DNA from: Oscillospiraceae bacterium
Lineage (GTDB): Bacteria; Bacillota_A; Clostridia; Oscillospirales; WRJC01
Length of the DNA stretch: 64,000 nt
NCBI GenBank assembly: GCA_009782405.1
Contig: WRJC01000007.1
Location: 33,734-97,733 of the forward strand
Direction: 5' to 3'
In this document: positions 27,240 to 36,552 of the stretch, in pieces
Layout: every line of letters begins with the position of its first letter
How positions within the stretch are numbered: the first letter of the stretch is position 1
Notes under the pieces: generated by a model
The model's database searches: none
The model's input: the letters and a program-made list of their open reading frames with translations, nothing else
Told to the model about the DNA's origin: nothing
Program-made: the position numbers and the translations under genes

Positions 27240-27268
27240 TTGCATTTGTTTTTTATGTATGATATAAT
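27240..27268 (+). promoter_or_regulatory. Promoter of the TraB/GumN-like gene
   Basis: TTGCAT (27240-27245), 17-bp spacer, TATAAT (27263-27268), divergent from the transketolase promoter. Excludes the upstream in-frame start at 27271. Confidence 0.75.
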
Positions 27269-27312
27269 CGTTGTGGGCGAAAGCCGAAAATAATAAAGGA
27301 GGCAAAATTTTT

Positions 27313-28695
27313 ATGAAAGCAAAAAAACTGCTCGCTTTGCTCATAGTGTTCGCGCTTATGGCGTCAACCTCAATTTTCGCGGTATTTGCCGCAGAAGACA
27401 TTTACAGCCCCTGGGCCGCTTGGCAAGGTTTTATGTCGGAAAGCGTATACGGGCTCGGAAATGCCGGGGTCTATTCGGATTTCACGGAAAGTTTCGCCGA
27501 AGCGAAATTTTTGCCGGTTTATGAAAGCCTGAAGGCGAAATTCGGCGCAGGGGCCAGCTTGGATTTTGAAAACAAAGATGCAGTGACAAGGGGCGAAATC
27601 GTTTCGGCCCTGTACGGGATCATCGCCGAAGTCCTCGGCGCCGCCCCCGGAATATCGCCGATCGGCTATTTTGTCGAAAACGGGTTGATAAACGGAAGGG
27701 CGAGCGGGGATTACCAACTCGACCTCATATGCACCGCCGAAGAGATGATCGCATTTTCCGTGAGGGTTTACGAATTTCTTTCCTATGAGCTCGGGCTGGA
27801 CTCGAAGGGGCTGTTCTGGAAAATCACGGGCGAAGGGCTGCCGAATACGGTGTATCTTTTGGGGACGATTCACGCCGGGGACGCTTCGATATACCCGTTC
27901 AGCAAAATCATGCTGGAAGCGTTCGACAATTCGGCGTATCTCGGCGTAGAAGCCGATATATACACCATGAGCGAAGAAGATATGGATTATATAATCCAAA
28001 CGCAGATGATCCAAGATGGCCGGACGATAAGGGATTTCATCTCCGAGGAAACTTATGAGCTGTACGTCGAAGCAGCCGAAAGTTTCGGAATTCCCCCGGA
28101 GATATACGATTACATCAAGCCTTGGGCCGCTTCGAACGCCATTCAAAACGCCATGACAACCGACGAATCGATGGAAAATTCCGTGAGCGCCTATCTTGGC
28201 ATAGATATGTTCTTTTTGGCAAAAGCTGTAAATTCCGGCAAACCCATCGTCGAAGTCGAAAGCATAAGATACCAGATCGATATGTTGGATTCGTTTTCGA
28301 ACGAATTGCAAGAAATGCTGCTTTTGTCGGTCATAGCGCCGCCTTCCGCCGAAGAAGGGGAAGAAGCGCTTTCCATGGAGGAAATGGCGGAGTACGCGCG
28401 CATGGTTACAGCGTATCTTTTGGAAGCGGTGAAGACGGGTGACGAAGCCGCCCTGACCGAAATGCTGATGGCCGGAAGAGATTACGAAGACCCGCTCATG
28501 GCGGAATACAACACCAAGTTTTGGGACATAAGGGACGCGGCGATGGCGGCGACTATAGAAATATTTTTGGCCGACGAGGACGCCGGGGGCGACTTTTTCG
28601 TGGCAGTCGGAGCGGGGCACACCGTCGGGGTGACCGGAATCGCCGAAGTTTTGAAAAACAAGGGCTATACCGTTGAATTTTTGGGCGGCGGTTAA
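27313..28695 (+). CDS. Secreted TraB/GumN-family protein
   Basis: The 460-residue protein has a signal peptide (about 1-27, ending in FAVFAA). It then has an N-terminal helical region of about 140 residues with faint S-layer-homology-like spacing (AVTRGEIVSALYGIIAEV, ICTAEEMIAFSVRVYEFL). The TraB/PrgY/GumN domain follows: LFWKITGEGLPNTVYLLGTI with HAGD, LGVEADIY, and near the C-terminus FFVAVGAGHTVGVTGIAEVL. These GxxH and GxxE/H motifs are typical of this putative metalloprotease-like family; the biochemical role is unproven. ATG 27313 has AAAGGAGG upstream. Confidence 0.85.
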   Translation: MKAKKLLALLIVFALMASTSIFAVFAAEDIYSPWAAWQGFMSESVYGLGNAGVYSDFTESFAEAKFLPVYESLKAKFGAGASLDFENKDAVTRGEIVSALYGIIAEVLGAAPGISPIGYFVENGLINGRASGDYQLDLICTAEEMIAFSVRVYEFLSYELGLDSKGLFWKITGEGLPNTVYLLGTIHAGDASIYPFSKIMLEAFDNSAYLGVEADIYTMSEEDMDYIIQTQMIQDGRTIRDFISEETYELYVEAAESFGIPPEIYDYIKPWAASNAIQNAMTTDESMENSVSAYLGIDMFFLAKAVNSGKPIVEVESIRYQIDMLDSFSNELQEMLLLSVIAPPSAEEGEEALSMEEMAEYARMVTAYLLEAVKTGDEAALTEMLMAGRDYEDPLMAEYNTKFWDIRDAAMAATIEIFLADEDAGGDFFVAVGAGHTVGVTGIAEVLKNKGYTVEFLGGG

Positions 28696-28717
28696 AGGAT
28701 TAAAAGCATAAAAACGA

Positions 28718-28740
28718 GGGCAGGCACAAGATGCCTGCCC
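28718..28740 (+). terminator. Hairpin after the TraB/GumN-like gene
   Basis: GGGCAGGCA (28718-28726) / TGCCTGCCC (28732-28740) form a 9-bp stem with a 5-base loop, 23 bases after the stop. No clear T-run follows, but it separates two transcription units. Confidence 0.6.
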
Positions 28741-28745
28741 CCCGC

Positions 28746-28791
28746 TTTACGCAAATTTTACATCAACCATACATTTTACTGATATTTTACC
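28746..28791 (+). promoter_or_regulatory. Candidate Pho boxes upstream of pstS
   Basis: Two pairs of TTTAC-type repeats, each with 11-bp period: TTTACG-5-TTTACA (28746-28762) and TTTACT-5-TTTACC (28775-28791). This layout resembles PhoP sites of Firmicutes (TTAACA-like hexamers, one per helical turn). The last repeat ends 14 bases before the -10, where an activator would replace the -35. The response regulator gene lies in the same operon. Confidence 0.65.
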
Positions 28792-28805
28792 TTGTTTTTT
28801 TCGGT

Positions 28806-28811
28806 TATAAT
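28806..28811 (+). promoter_or_regulatory. -10 element of the pstS promoter
   Basis: TATAAT at 28806-28811 without a good -35 hexamer at 16-18 bp, consistent with an activator-dependent promoter served by the upstream TTTAC repeats. Confidence 0.6.
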
Positions 28812-28861
28812 ATATGGCGAAACCAAAAATCGAAATCAAAAAATTACAAGGAGTATCGGTT

Positions 28862-29728
28862 ATGAAAAAAGCATTTGCAATTATTTCTTTGGCGCTGGCC
28901 CTGGCGCTGGTTTTGGGCGCGTGCGAAAGCGGTTCGTTCGACAAGACAAAAAACATCACCGTTTTGGCGCGCGAGGACGGCAGCGGAACAAAAACCGCTT
29001 TCATGGAACTCATCGGGCTCAAAGGCAAAGCCGACCCGGCGGGCGTGATAATACAGACGGGGACTGCGGGGGTGCTCGCCGAAGTAAAAAGCAATTCGGC
29101 CGCGATCGCATATGAGAGCCTCGGTTATGTCACAAGCGACGTGAAAGCGCTTAAAGTCGGAGGAATGGAAGCCACGGTCGCCAATGTCAAGAACGGATCG
29201 TACAAAATCTCCCGCCCGCTTTCCGTGGTTTACAAAGAATCGTCGCTCGGCGATGCGGCGAACAAAGCGTTCTTCGAATTCCTTCAATCGGACGATGCGC
29301 AAAAAATCATATCATCGGATGGATATGTTTCGATCATTGACCAAGCGAGCGCATACACGGTGGACGGTTCTCTTTCGGGTCAAATAGACGTGAGCGGCTC
29401 GACTTCTTTGCAGCCCTTGATGATCAAACTCGCGGCGGAATTCGAAAATCTCCAATCCAACGTAAAAGTCAACGTTTCGGGCGGCGGCAGCGGAACCGGT
29501 TACCAAAACGCTGAAGAAGGCGTGTCGGCGTTTGGCATGATAAGCGAAGAATTTGCCGCCGAAAAAGCCCCTTCCTGCACCCACAGCGTGGTTTGCAAAG
29601 ACGGAATAGCGGTGATTGTGAATAAATCCAATCCGCTTGACAATATAACGATGGACGAACTCAAAAACATTTACGACGAGGAAGCGGACTCAAGCGCCAT
29701 AACAAAATGGGACGAACTCATAAAATGA
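28862..29728 (+). CDS. pstS: Phosphate-binding lipoprotein PstS, circularly permuted
   Basis: The extracellular phosphate receptor of the Pst importer. The 288-residue lipoprotein has a signal peptide with lipobox LGAC (Cys about 20). Both phosphate-binding signatures are present, but in inverted order. The half with REDGSGTKTAF, AIAYESLGYV and the GSYKISRPLSVVY region comes first (about 30-160). The half with VSGSTSLQPLMIKLAAEF, VSGGGSGTGYQ and DGIAVIVNKSNPLDNIT comes second (about 175-288). Canonical PstS has the opposite order. ATG 28862 has AAGGAG upstream. The stop overlaps the pstC start as ATGA. Confidence 0.92.
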   Translation: MKKAFAIISLALALALVLGACESGSFDKTKNITVLAREDGSGTKTAFMELIGLKGKADPAGVIIQTGTAGVLAEVKSNSAAIAYESLGYVTSDVKALKVGGMEATVANVKNGSYKISRPLSVVYKESSLGDAANKAFFEFLQSDDAQKIISSDGYVSIIDQASAYTVDGSLSGQIDVSGSTSLQPLMIKLAAEFENLQSNVKVNVSGGGSGTGYQNAEEGVSAFGMISEEFAAEKAPSCTHSVVCKDGIAVIVNKSNPLDNITMDELKNIYDEEADSSAITKWDELIK

Positions 29729-30615
29729 TGAACAATGCATATCGCTTCATCAAAGCCAGGGATGGCGTCATGCGGGGCATATTCCTGTTCTGCGCGGTTT
29801 TTTCGGTGATTGCGCTTGTTTGCATCTGCGTGTTCCTTTTTTTGCGGGGAATGCCTTTTATCGCAAAAGTCGGGATAGCCAATTTTTTCGGTTCAAGATG
29901 GAACCTGCACGAAGAAGCTTACGGCATTTTGCCGATGATCGTCGCTTCTCTGTATGTCACGGCGCTGTCGACGATCATCGGCGTCAGCATCGGGTTGCTT
30001 GCTGCGATTGCCTTGTACAAATTTTGCCCCGCGAAAGCCGTGCCGCTAGTTAGGCAACTGATAAACTTGTTGGCCGGAATCCCATCGGTAATATACGGCT
30101 TGTTCGGCATGATGCTGATTGTGCCTTTTTTGCGGGACAGCATATCGCCGGAAGGGATCGGCTACGGGATACTTGCAGCGAGCCTCGTGCTTTCGGTCAT
30201 GATACTCCCGACAATCGTGAGCGTTAGCCTCGACGCGCTGAACGCCGTGCCCAAGAGCTATTACGAGGGCGCTCTCGCCTTAGGGGCCACAAGCGAACAG
30301 AGCGTGTTTCGGGTGATGCTCCCCGCCGCCAAAAGCGGGATATTGGCCGCCGTGGTGCTTTCGATCGGTCGGTCGGTCGGCGAGACGATGGCGGTGATCA
30401 TGGTGATTGGCGGTTCCCCGGTGATGCCGAAAAGCGTTTTCCAATCGGTGAGGACGATGACTGCCAACATCGCAATGGGAGCCACCGAACTTTCCGGAGA
30501 TGCCGCCACCGCGCTGGTGGCAACCGGCGTCGTGCTGTTTTTTTTCACTTTGCTTTTGAATATCAGTTTTTCGCTGTTGAGGGGAGGCGCCAAAAATGAA
30601 AAAAAAGGCGCATAA
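29725..30615 (+). CDS. pstC: Phosphate ABC transporter permease PstC
   Basis: The 296-residue inner-membrane permease has about six membrane segments and the ABC permease EAA-like loop (YEGALALGATSEQSVFRVML). LLAGIPSVIYGLFGMML and the GETMAVIMVIGGSPVMPKS segment are typical of PstC. It starts at an ATGA overlap with pstS, lacks a strong ribosome binding site of its own and probably relies on coupling. It overlaps pstA by 20 bp. Confidence 0.95.
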   Translation: MMNNAYRFIKARDGVMRGIFLFCAVFSVIALVCICVFLFLRGMPFIAKVGIANFFGSRWNLHEEAYGILPMIVASLYVTALSTIIGVSIGLLAAIALYKFCPAKAVPLVRQLINLLAGIPSVIYGLFGMMLIVPFLRDSISPEGIGYGILAASLVLSVMILPTIVSVSLDALNAVPKSYYEGALALGATSEQSVFRVMLPAAKSGILAAVVLSIGRSVGETMAVIMVIGGSPVMPKSVFQSVRTMTANIAMGATELSGDAATALVATGVVLFFFTLLLNISFSLLRGGAKNEKKGA

Positions 30616-31447
30616 AAAAGAAATCCTGAAATACGGCACCTATAGGATCCTTGCGCAGTCTGCACTTGTTTTCAGCCTTTTGGCACTCGCGGCGGTCATC
30701 GTATTCATCCTTTTGCGCGGGCTGCCCTATGTGAGCATGCAACTGCTTTTCGGCGACTACGGGCCTTACCCTTCGATCAAACCCGCTCTCGCGGGCACTC
30801 TGTATCTGATATCCATCGCGATTTTTTTGGCTGCCCCGCTTGGGATAGGGAGCGCGATATTTTTGACGGAGTACACGAGAACCCAGAGCCGGCTCTTGAG
30901 AATCATCCGAATCGCCACCGAGACCCTTGCGGGAATACCTTCCATCGTTTACGGCATTTTCGGCTATCTTGTCTTCGTCGTGGCGCTTGGCTTCAAATAT
31001 TCGCTCATCGGCGGCGGCATAACGCTCGCCATCATGATATTGCCCGTAATCGTCCGCTCGACGGAAGAAAGCCTTCTCGCTGTGCCGCGCTCGCTGCGCG
31101 AGGGGAGCTTCGCGCTCGGCTCCTCGAAAGTGCGGACAATTTTTTCGGTCGTGCTCCCTTGCGCGGCAAACGGCATCGTGACTTCCCTTATTCTGGCAAC
31201 GGGGCGCGTGATTTCCGAAAGCGCGGTTCTGATTTTGACTATTGGGATGGTAGTCAACAAAATTCCCGAAAACTTCGCTTCGCCGGGGACGAGCCTCGCG
31301 CTCGATGTGTACTATTTCGGATCCCACGGATATCCGGAGCAAGCGGCCGCCACCGGGGCTGTGCTTTTGGCGCTGGTTGTTTCCATGAACATCCTGGCAA
31401 CGGTTTTGGGGAAGATATACGGCAAGGGGGAACTTGCAAATGGATAG
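30596..31447 (+). CDS. pstA: Phosphate ABC transporter permease PstA
   Basis: The 283-residue partner permease of PstC. Markers are [39 protein letters not shown] (EAA loop), and [16 protein letters not shown] near the end. It overlaps both pstC and pstB at its ends, so the pst genes form one translationally coupled block. Confidence 0.95.
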   Translation: MKKKAHKKEILKYGTYRILAQSALVFSLLALAAVIVFILLRGLPYVSMQLLFGDYGPYPSIKPALAGTLYLISIAIFLAAPLGIGSAIFLTEYTRTQSRLLRIIRIATETLAGIPSIVYGIFGYLVFVVALGFKYSLIGGGITLAIMILPVIVRSTEESLLAVPRSLREGSFALGSSKVRTIFSVVLPCAANGIVTSLILATGRVISESAVLILTIGMVVNKIPENFASPGTSLALDVYYFGSHGYPEQAAATGAVLLALVVSMNILATVLGKIYGKGELANG

Positions 31448-32201
31448 CGGATTCAACATAACCGTCCGCGGCTGCGATCTTTATTACGGCGATTTTCACG
31501 CCTTGAAAAACGTGAACATAGACATCGGCGAAAATGAAGTCACAGCTTTGATCGGGCCGTCCGGCTGCGGCAAATCGACTTTCATAAAGATTTTCAACCG
31601 GATGAACGACCTTGTCGAAGAATGCCGGATCACGGGCGATATAAGGATAGGCGGCGAAGATATTTTCGCCAAAGGCGCCGATGTGAACTTGCTGCGCAAA
31701 AATGTGGGAATGGTCTTCCAAAAGCCCAACCCTTTCCCCATGAGCATCTACGACAACATCGCTTTCGCGCCGCGGACATTCGGGATCAAAAAAAGGAACG
31801 AACTCGACGGCATAGTGGAAAATTCGCTCAAGCGGGCGGGATTATGGGACGAAGCCAAGAACCGTTTGAAAAAAAACGCAATGGGGCTTTCCGGCGGCCA
31901 ACAGCAGAGGCTCTGCATAGCCCGCGCGCTCGCGGCCGATCCCAAGATACTGCTCATGGACGAACCCACGAGCGCGCTCGACCCGATTTCGACGGGGACA
32001 ATCGAAGATTTGATTTCGGATTTGAAAACCGAATACACGATAGTCATCGTCACCCACAATATGCAGCAGGCCACGCGCATATCCGGCAAAACAGCGTTTT
32101 TTTTGTTGGGGGAGATAATAGAGTACGGCGAAACGGAAGAGATTTTTTCCAAGCCCAAGGACAAACGCACCGAAAATTACATAACCGGGAGATTTGGCTG
32201 A
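31434..32201 (+). CDS. pstB: Phosphate ABC transporter ATP-binding protein PstB
   Basis: The 255-residue ATPase has the Walker [10 protein letters not shown] (39-47), the family-specific [17 protein letters not shown] segment, the Q-loop [18 protein letters not shown], the signature [15 protein letters not shown] and the Walker [13 protein letters not shown] followed by the H-loop [10 protein letters not shown]. The order and overlap with pstA and the short gap to phoU complete a standard pst operon. Confidence 0.96.
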   Translation: MQMDSGFNITVRGCDLYYGDFHALKNVNIDIGENEVTALIGPSGCGKSTFIKIFNRMNDLVEECRITGDIRIGGEDIFAKGADVNLLRKNVGMVFQKPNPFPMSIYDNIAFAPRTFGIKKRNELDGIVENSLKRAGLWDEAKNRLKKNAMGLSGGQQQRLCIARALAADPKILLMDEPTSALDPISTGTIEDLISDLKTEYTIVIVTHNMQQATRISGKTAFFLLGEIIEYGETEEIFSKPKDKRTENYITGRFG

Positions 32202-32227
32202 TACCAACAAGGAGGGAGGAAATTGCA

Positions 32228-32893
32228 ATGCCCATACGCGCAAGGTACGAAAAGGAATTGAAAAACGTTTTCGACAATTTTGTTTTGATGTGCCGCTACA
32301 TCGAAGTGGCGATAGAAAAATGCGTGAAAGCGCTCACCGACCGCGACTTCGACCTCGCCGACGAGGTGTGCAAAGACAACAAGCTGATCGACAAAATCGA
32401 GCGCGAAATCGAACAGTCGTGCTTGCGGATACTTCTGATGGAGCATCCCGTCGCCAACGATTTCCACGAAATAACGGCGGCTTTGAAAATGATCACCGAT
32501 CTCGAGCGCATAGGCGACCAAGCCCGGGACATAGCGGAGATAACCAGGCAGTTCGGCGATGAGGAATACATAAGGAAACTGGAACACATCACGCAAATGG
32601 CGGCGATCGCCATACAAATGGTAAAAGACGGCATACAGGCATATATCCGGCGTGACTTGGAGCTCGCCCGCTCGCTCGATGAAACCGACGACAAAGTCGA
32701 CGACCTTTTCAACACGGTGATGGCGGATCTCACCGAACTCATAAAGAACAATCCGGACAACGCCGAGCAGGCGATTTTGTTCATGATGATAACAAAATAT
32801 CTGGAACGCATAGGCGACCACGCCGTGAACATCGGGGAATGGGTCGAATACGCCATAACAGGCAGCCGCCCCGAAAATTTCGAAAACAAATGA
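32228..32893 (+). CDS. phoU: Phosphate signalling protein PhoU (first copy)
   Basis: The 221-residue PhoU links Pst transport to PhoR signalling. It is a two-fold repeat of three-helix bundles, each with a metal-binding Glu/Asp motif (DNKLIDKIEREIE and DETDDKVDDLFN) and the sensor-type DLERIGDQARDIAE / YLERIGDHAVNIGEW. The ATG at 32228 has AAGGAGGGAGG upstream. The longer open frame from 31622 lies inside pstB and is rejected. A second phoU lies at 41962. Confidence 0.95.
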   Translation: MPIRARYEKELKNVFDNFVLMCRYIEVAIEKCVKALTDRDFDLADEVCKDNKLIDKIEREIEQSCLRILLMEHPVANDFHEITAALKMITDLERIGDQARDIAEITRQFGDEEYIRKLEHITQMAAIAIQMVKDGIQAYIRRDLELARSLDETDDKVDDLFNTVMADLTELIKNNPDNAEQAILFMMITKYLERIGDHAVNIGEWVEYAITGSRPENFENK

Positions 32894-32939
32894 CTGCCAT
32901 ATATTTTATGATTATTACGGTTAATTGAAAAATATTTTT

Positions 32940-33614
32940 ATGAAACAAACAATTTTCGCAATCGAAGACGACCCTGCAATCCAGGAACTGTATATTTATT
33001 CGCTGGAAAACGAGTTCGAATGCCGCTGCTTCGCCGACGGCAAATCGTTTTTCGAAGCGCTCGCAAAAACTTTGCCCGAACTCATCATACTCGACATCAT
33101 GCTTCCCGGAGAAGACGGGTTTGCGGTTTTGTCGCGCCTGAAAAGCGAAAAACCGACTTCGCATATACCGGTCATCATGGTTTCGGCGAAGGGCGAAGAG
33201 ATTTCAAAAGTGAAAGGCCTCAACATGGGGGCTGACGATTACATATCCAAACCCTTCGGAGTCTTGGAGTTCGTGGCGCGGATTAAAGCGAATTTGCGCA
33301 AAAAAATAAAAATGTCGGGGGAAAACATCGTCTATAAGGACATCGTGATCGATTTTTCCAAACATCAGATAACGGTTAAAGGCAAGCAGATAAAAACCAC
33401 GCTCAAGGAATACAACTTGATGTGCCTCTTTTGCGCCAATGCGGAAAAAGTGCAGGAGAGGGAAGCAATTTTCAACGAAGTTTGGGGAGAATACTTTGTG
33501 GGCGAAACCCGCACCCTCGACATCCACATCAAGGAACTGAGAAAAAAGCTTTCTGGAGCCCAAAGCGCCGCCGCCATTCAAACCATACGGGGGGTAGGTT
33601 ACGCATTGTCATGA
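32940..33614 (+). CDS. phoB: Phosphate response regulator PhoB/PhoP (OmpR family)
   Basis: The 224-residue regulator has a receiver domain with acidic pocket E9/D10/D11, phospho-acceptor Asp52 (IILDIMLPGEDG), and Lys104 in YISKPFG. A winged-helix DNA-binding domain follows, with VWGEYFVGETRTLDIHIKEL and the C-terminal IRGVGY. It probably binds the TTTAC repeats upstream of pstS. The stop overlaps the histidine kinase start as ATGA. A TTG five codons before the ATG is a less likely start. Confidence 0.93.
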   Translation: MKQTIFAIEDDPAIQELYIYSLENEFECRCFADGKSFFEALAKTLPELIILDIMLPGEDGFAVLSRLKSEKPTSHIPVIMVSAKGEEISKVKGLNMGADDYISKPFGVLEFVARIKANLRKKIKMSGENIVYKDIVIDFSKHQITVKGKQIKTTLKEYNLMCLFCANAEKVQEREAIFNEVWGEYFVGETRTLDIHIKELRKKLSGAQSAAAIQTIRGVGYALS

Positions 33615-35293
33615 AAAAACGATTGTTTTTGTACGCCGCGCTTGTCATATGCGTTGAGTTTGTCAGCTTTTTTGCGATATCCGTCTACATCGCCCATGCA
33701 AACAACTTAAAATTGGCAAAAGACTCGGTGATGGAGTCGGCGAAAATTTGCGCGGGGCTGTATTCCGAAGACACAGACCTTTCTTTGTTCGTGAAAGCCG
33801 GCGAAACCACGCGCATAACGGTTGTCGCCCCGGATGGTTCGGTAATGGCCGACAGCCGCCCGCTCGATCTCGAAGAAATGGAAGACCATCTGACGCGCCC
33901 GGAAATAAAAGCGGCGGCGGCGGGTTCCCCGGAAACTTATGTCCGCCGCTCCGAAAGCCTTGGGGTGGACTTCATCTACTACGCCTTGAAAGCGGGCGGC
34001 GGCGACAGCTATGTGTTCGTGCGCGCAGCACTTCCTGTCGCGAAAATCGACGCTTACCTGTTCCAATACCTTCCCCTTCTCGTCATATTGTTTGCCGCCA
34101 TATCCTTGTCCTGCTTTTTTTTCATCCGCAAAATGATAGAGCGCATATTGACTCCGTTCGAATTCATAGAAAAAAAACTGCTGGCGCTTTCGGAGGGCGA
34201 ATATGCGCCGGGCCACAGCGCCGAAAGCTACCAGGAAATAAACAAGATGACTCAAAAAATCGATGAAATCGCCTATGCTTTGCAAAACAGCTTCAATGAA
34301 TTGCGCGAAGAAAAAAACAAGCTGGGCTACATTCTGAACAATATCGGGGACGGCCTTTTCGTAATCGACGAAAACAAAAACATCGCGCTCGTGAACTTGG
34401 CCGCGCTCGGGATATTCAACGCAAATTCCGAAGTGGCGGGCAAAAACTTAAATTACCTGACTTACGACAAAACGCTTTCCGAAGCGGTCGACGAATGCAT
34501 AAGCAATGAAAAGGACGCCCTGTTCGAACAATCGTTGAATGGCAGGATATTCTGCGTCGCGGTGAAGCGGCTCCCCGAGACAAAGCTGACCATGGCCGCC
34601 CTTTCGGATGTCACCGAAGCGCGCGAAAACGCCAAGCGGAGGGAAGAATTTTTCGCCAACGCCTCGCACGAGCTGAAAACCCCGCTCACGGCGATCAAGG
34701 GTTTCACCGAACTTACGGCGATCAACAACAAGGACGAAAACATAAAAAAATACATCGACGGAATAATCCGCGAAACTGACCGGATGCTCTCGCTGATCGG
34801 GGACATGCTCAAATTGTCCGAACTCGAAAATGCGCGGCAAACAAAAGCCGCGCCCGTTTCGCTGGCGAAAGTGGCAAACGAAGCCCGCGAAGTACTATCC
34901 GCCGCGATAAGCGAAAAATCCCTGAGTTTTGAAATTTCCGGAGATGCCGAGATAACGGCCGAACCCGGGCATATCTACGAACTCGTAAAAAACATCGTCG
35001 AAAACGCGGTGCGCTATAACGAACAAAACGGCAGAGTCGAAATCATTATCGGAAATGACAAAAAATGCGCGAAGCTCACCGTTTCCGACAACGGCATCGG
35101 CATATCCCCTTCGGAGCAGACGAGGATATTCGAGCGTTTTTACCGCATTGAGAAGAGCCGTTCGCAGCGTGGCGGCGGAACCGGGCTGGGGCTGGCCATC
35201 GTCAAGCATATCTGCGCTTTGTACGATTGGAACCTTTCGTTGAAAAGCAAGCTCGGGATAGGCACCGAAATCACCGTTTCATTCGTTCACTGA
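33611..35293 (+). CDS. phoR: Phosphate sensor histidine kinase PhoR
   Basis: The 560-residue membrane kinase has an N-terminal membrane helix (about 4-28), an extracytoplasmic sensor (about 30-150), a second membrane helix (about 153-173, PLLVILFAAISLSCFFFI), a HAMP-like linker, a PAS domain (LGYILNNIGDGLFVIDEN) and HisKA with His353 (ASHELKTPLTAIKGF). The HATPase domain carries NIVENAVRYNEQNG, VSDNGIGIS and GGTGLGLAIVKHI. It starts at an ATGA with phoB and overlaps the convergent URO-D-like gene by 7 bp. PhoU and Pst probably restrain its kinase activity when phosphate is abundant. Confidence 0.93.
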   Translation: MKKRLFLYAALVICVEFVSFFAISVYIAHANNLKLAKDSVMESAKICAGLYSEDTDLSLFVKAGETTRITVVAPDGSVMADSRPLDLEEMEDHLTRPEIKAAAAGSPETYVRRSESLGVDFIYYALKAGGGDSYVFVRAALPVAKIDAYLFQYLPLLVILFAAISLSCFFFIRKMIERILTPFEFIEKKLLALSEGEYAPGHSAESYQEINKMTQKIDEIAYALQNSFNELREEKNKLGYILNNIGDGLFVIDENKNIALVNLAALGIFNANSEVAGKNLNYLTYDKTLSEAVDECISNEKDALFEQSLNGRIFCVAVKRLPETKLTMAALSDVTEARENAKRREEFFANASHELKTPLTAIKGFTELTAINNKDENIKKYIDGIIRETDRMLSLIGDMLKLSELENARQTKAAPVSLAKVANEAREVLSAAISEKSLSFEISGDAEITAEPGHIYELVKNIVENAVRYNEQNGRVEIIIGNDKKCAKLTVSDNGIGISPSEQTRIFERFYRIEKSRSQRGGGTGLGLAIVKHICALYDWNLSLKSKLGIGTEITVSFVH

Positions 35294-36537
35294 CCCAAAG
35301 CGGAACGCGCAACTTTAACCCAGTCGGCGAGGCGGTTTTTATCGTAGTCCACCGTTATGAAATCTTTCAGGTTTATCTCCCAAAAGCAGCCATGCCTTTC
35401 GAATATTTCCTTCGCTTCTTTTATCCTTCGGGCCACAAGCCCGGGATCAAATCCGTTCGTCACCATTTCGGCGGGATGGGGCCGCCAAGAAATCACATAT
35501 TTGTCTTCGAGCTGTTTTGCGCATTCTTCATAATCTGCCCACGGCGTTACGGCCACGCGTCGCAGATTTTTTATTTTTTTCAGGTATTTTATCTTTTTCG
35601 TCAAATTTTCGCAGCAGCCGTATGCCGCCAACCCGAATTGTTCGTATATTGGACGCTGGTATTCGAGCAAAAATTCGTCGAATATTTCGGGCCCCGCGCC
35701 CTCGAATTCCTGTGCGCAGTCGTATATCCAATGCTGTTTCATGCTCACCGCCCGTTGCGGGCCGGGATTTTGGAGTTCGTGGCTGTACGGCATGGCCTGT
35801 ATCTGCGGGTTTCCTCCAAAAGTGGAGTCGCAATTTGTGAACCTGCCCGCTTTTTCCGCTTCGACGCAAATGGCCATCGACGCATCCGAAATGATTTTCC
35901 CCAAGTTATGCACCATTTCGGGATTGTCGTAAAATTGGTACATCATCTGTTCGGGGCCGAGAAGATAAGCGAGGGCATATGATAGCCCGCCGATTTTCGG
36001 TGGATATAAATCCAAAATGACAGGCAAAATATCCCCGATGGCGTCAGTCAGCCTATTTGCCTTTTCAGCGGTTTTTTCCTCGTCGATTGCGCCTATTTCC
36101 GTCACCAAACCGGACAAATCCTTTTCGGACTTTATCGGAGGTTCGGGCAAATGATAGGCGAGTGTTTCCGGAATGCGGGACATTTTCCCGGCATCAAAGC
36201 CCCAGTTCCACCAATTCGGCCCGCCTCCCTTATAGTCGGCTGTCACCGTTATCCAAGGCTCAGCTATGAAATCGTCGCCGAAAGTCGAACGGTACAGCCA
36301 CAGGCGCATCGCCCCTTCGTAATGCCTGAAAAACCCGTCTTCGCATTTTAAATCGGATTGCGAAAAAATTTCGCGCCATACGCCCTGCGGGTCGAGTATA
36401 TACACGGGGACTTGGCGCGTTTTCATGCTGTTGAAGTCGCTCCACAATTTGCGTTTTTCGTCTTGGTTTCCCCCGCTTGCTATTTCTGACAATTGTTTTG
36501 CCAAATCCCGCAGTATCTCCGCATCTTTTGATTTCAT
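35287..36537 (-). CDS. URO-D-like (uroporphyrinogen decarboxylase superfamily) protein, copy 1
   Basis: The 416-residue cytoplasmic protein belongs to the URO-D/corrinoid methyltransferase-like superfamily, a TIM-barrel group. Seen features: GFDAGKMSRIPE, the long barrel strands, PAEMVTNGFDPGLVARR and a YGCCENLTKKI segment. True HemE enzymes are about 340 residues and carry an N-terminal RAPVWLMRQAGR-type motif that is absent here. This is therefore not a heme-synthesis gene. It is the last gene of a five-gene minus-strand operon (amidohydrolase, SBP2, GH39-like, SBP1, this gene). The reaction is unknown; methyl transfer or a sugar-derived substrate are possibilities. Confidence 0.75.
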   Translation of the reverse strand: MKSKDAEILRDLAKQLSEIASGGNQDEKRKLWSDFNSMKTRQVPVYILDPQGVWREIFSQSDLKCEDGFFRHYEGAMRLWLYRSTFGDDFIAEPWITVTADYKGGGPNWWNWGFDAGKMSRIPETLAYHLPEPPIKSEKDLSGLVTEIGAIDEEKTAEKANRLTDAIGDILPVILDLYPPKIGGLSYALAYLLGPEQMMYQFYDNPEMVHNLGKIISDASMAICVEAEKAGRFTNCDSTFGGNPQIQAMPYSHELQNPGPQRAVSMKQHWIYDCAQEFEGAGPEIFDEFLLEYQRPIYEQFGLAAYGCCENLTKKIKYLKKIKNLRRVAVTPWADYEECAKQLEDKYVISWRPHPAEMVTNGFDPGLVARRIKEAKEIFERHGCFWEINLKDFITVDYDKNRLADWVKVARSALGQ

Positions 36538-36552
36538 AAAAAATCCCCTTCG

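Noticed and set aside
27370..28620. Long open frame on the minus strand inside the TraB/GumN-like gene
   Set aside because: It is antisense to a gene with signal peptide, family motifs, ribosome binding site and promoter; the frame's own protein is His/Arg/Phe-rich with no recognisable motif.
35287..36537. Heme-synthesis HemE assignment for the URO-D-like gene
   Set aside because: The N-terminal arginine-containing HemE motif is absent, the length is too great and no other heme genes are near.
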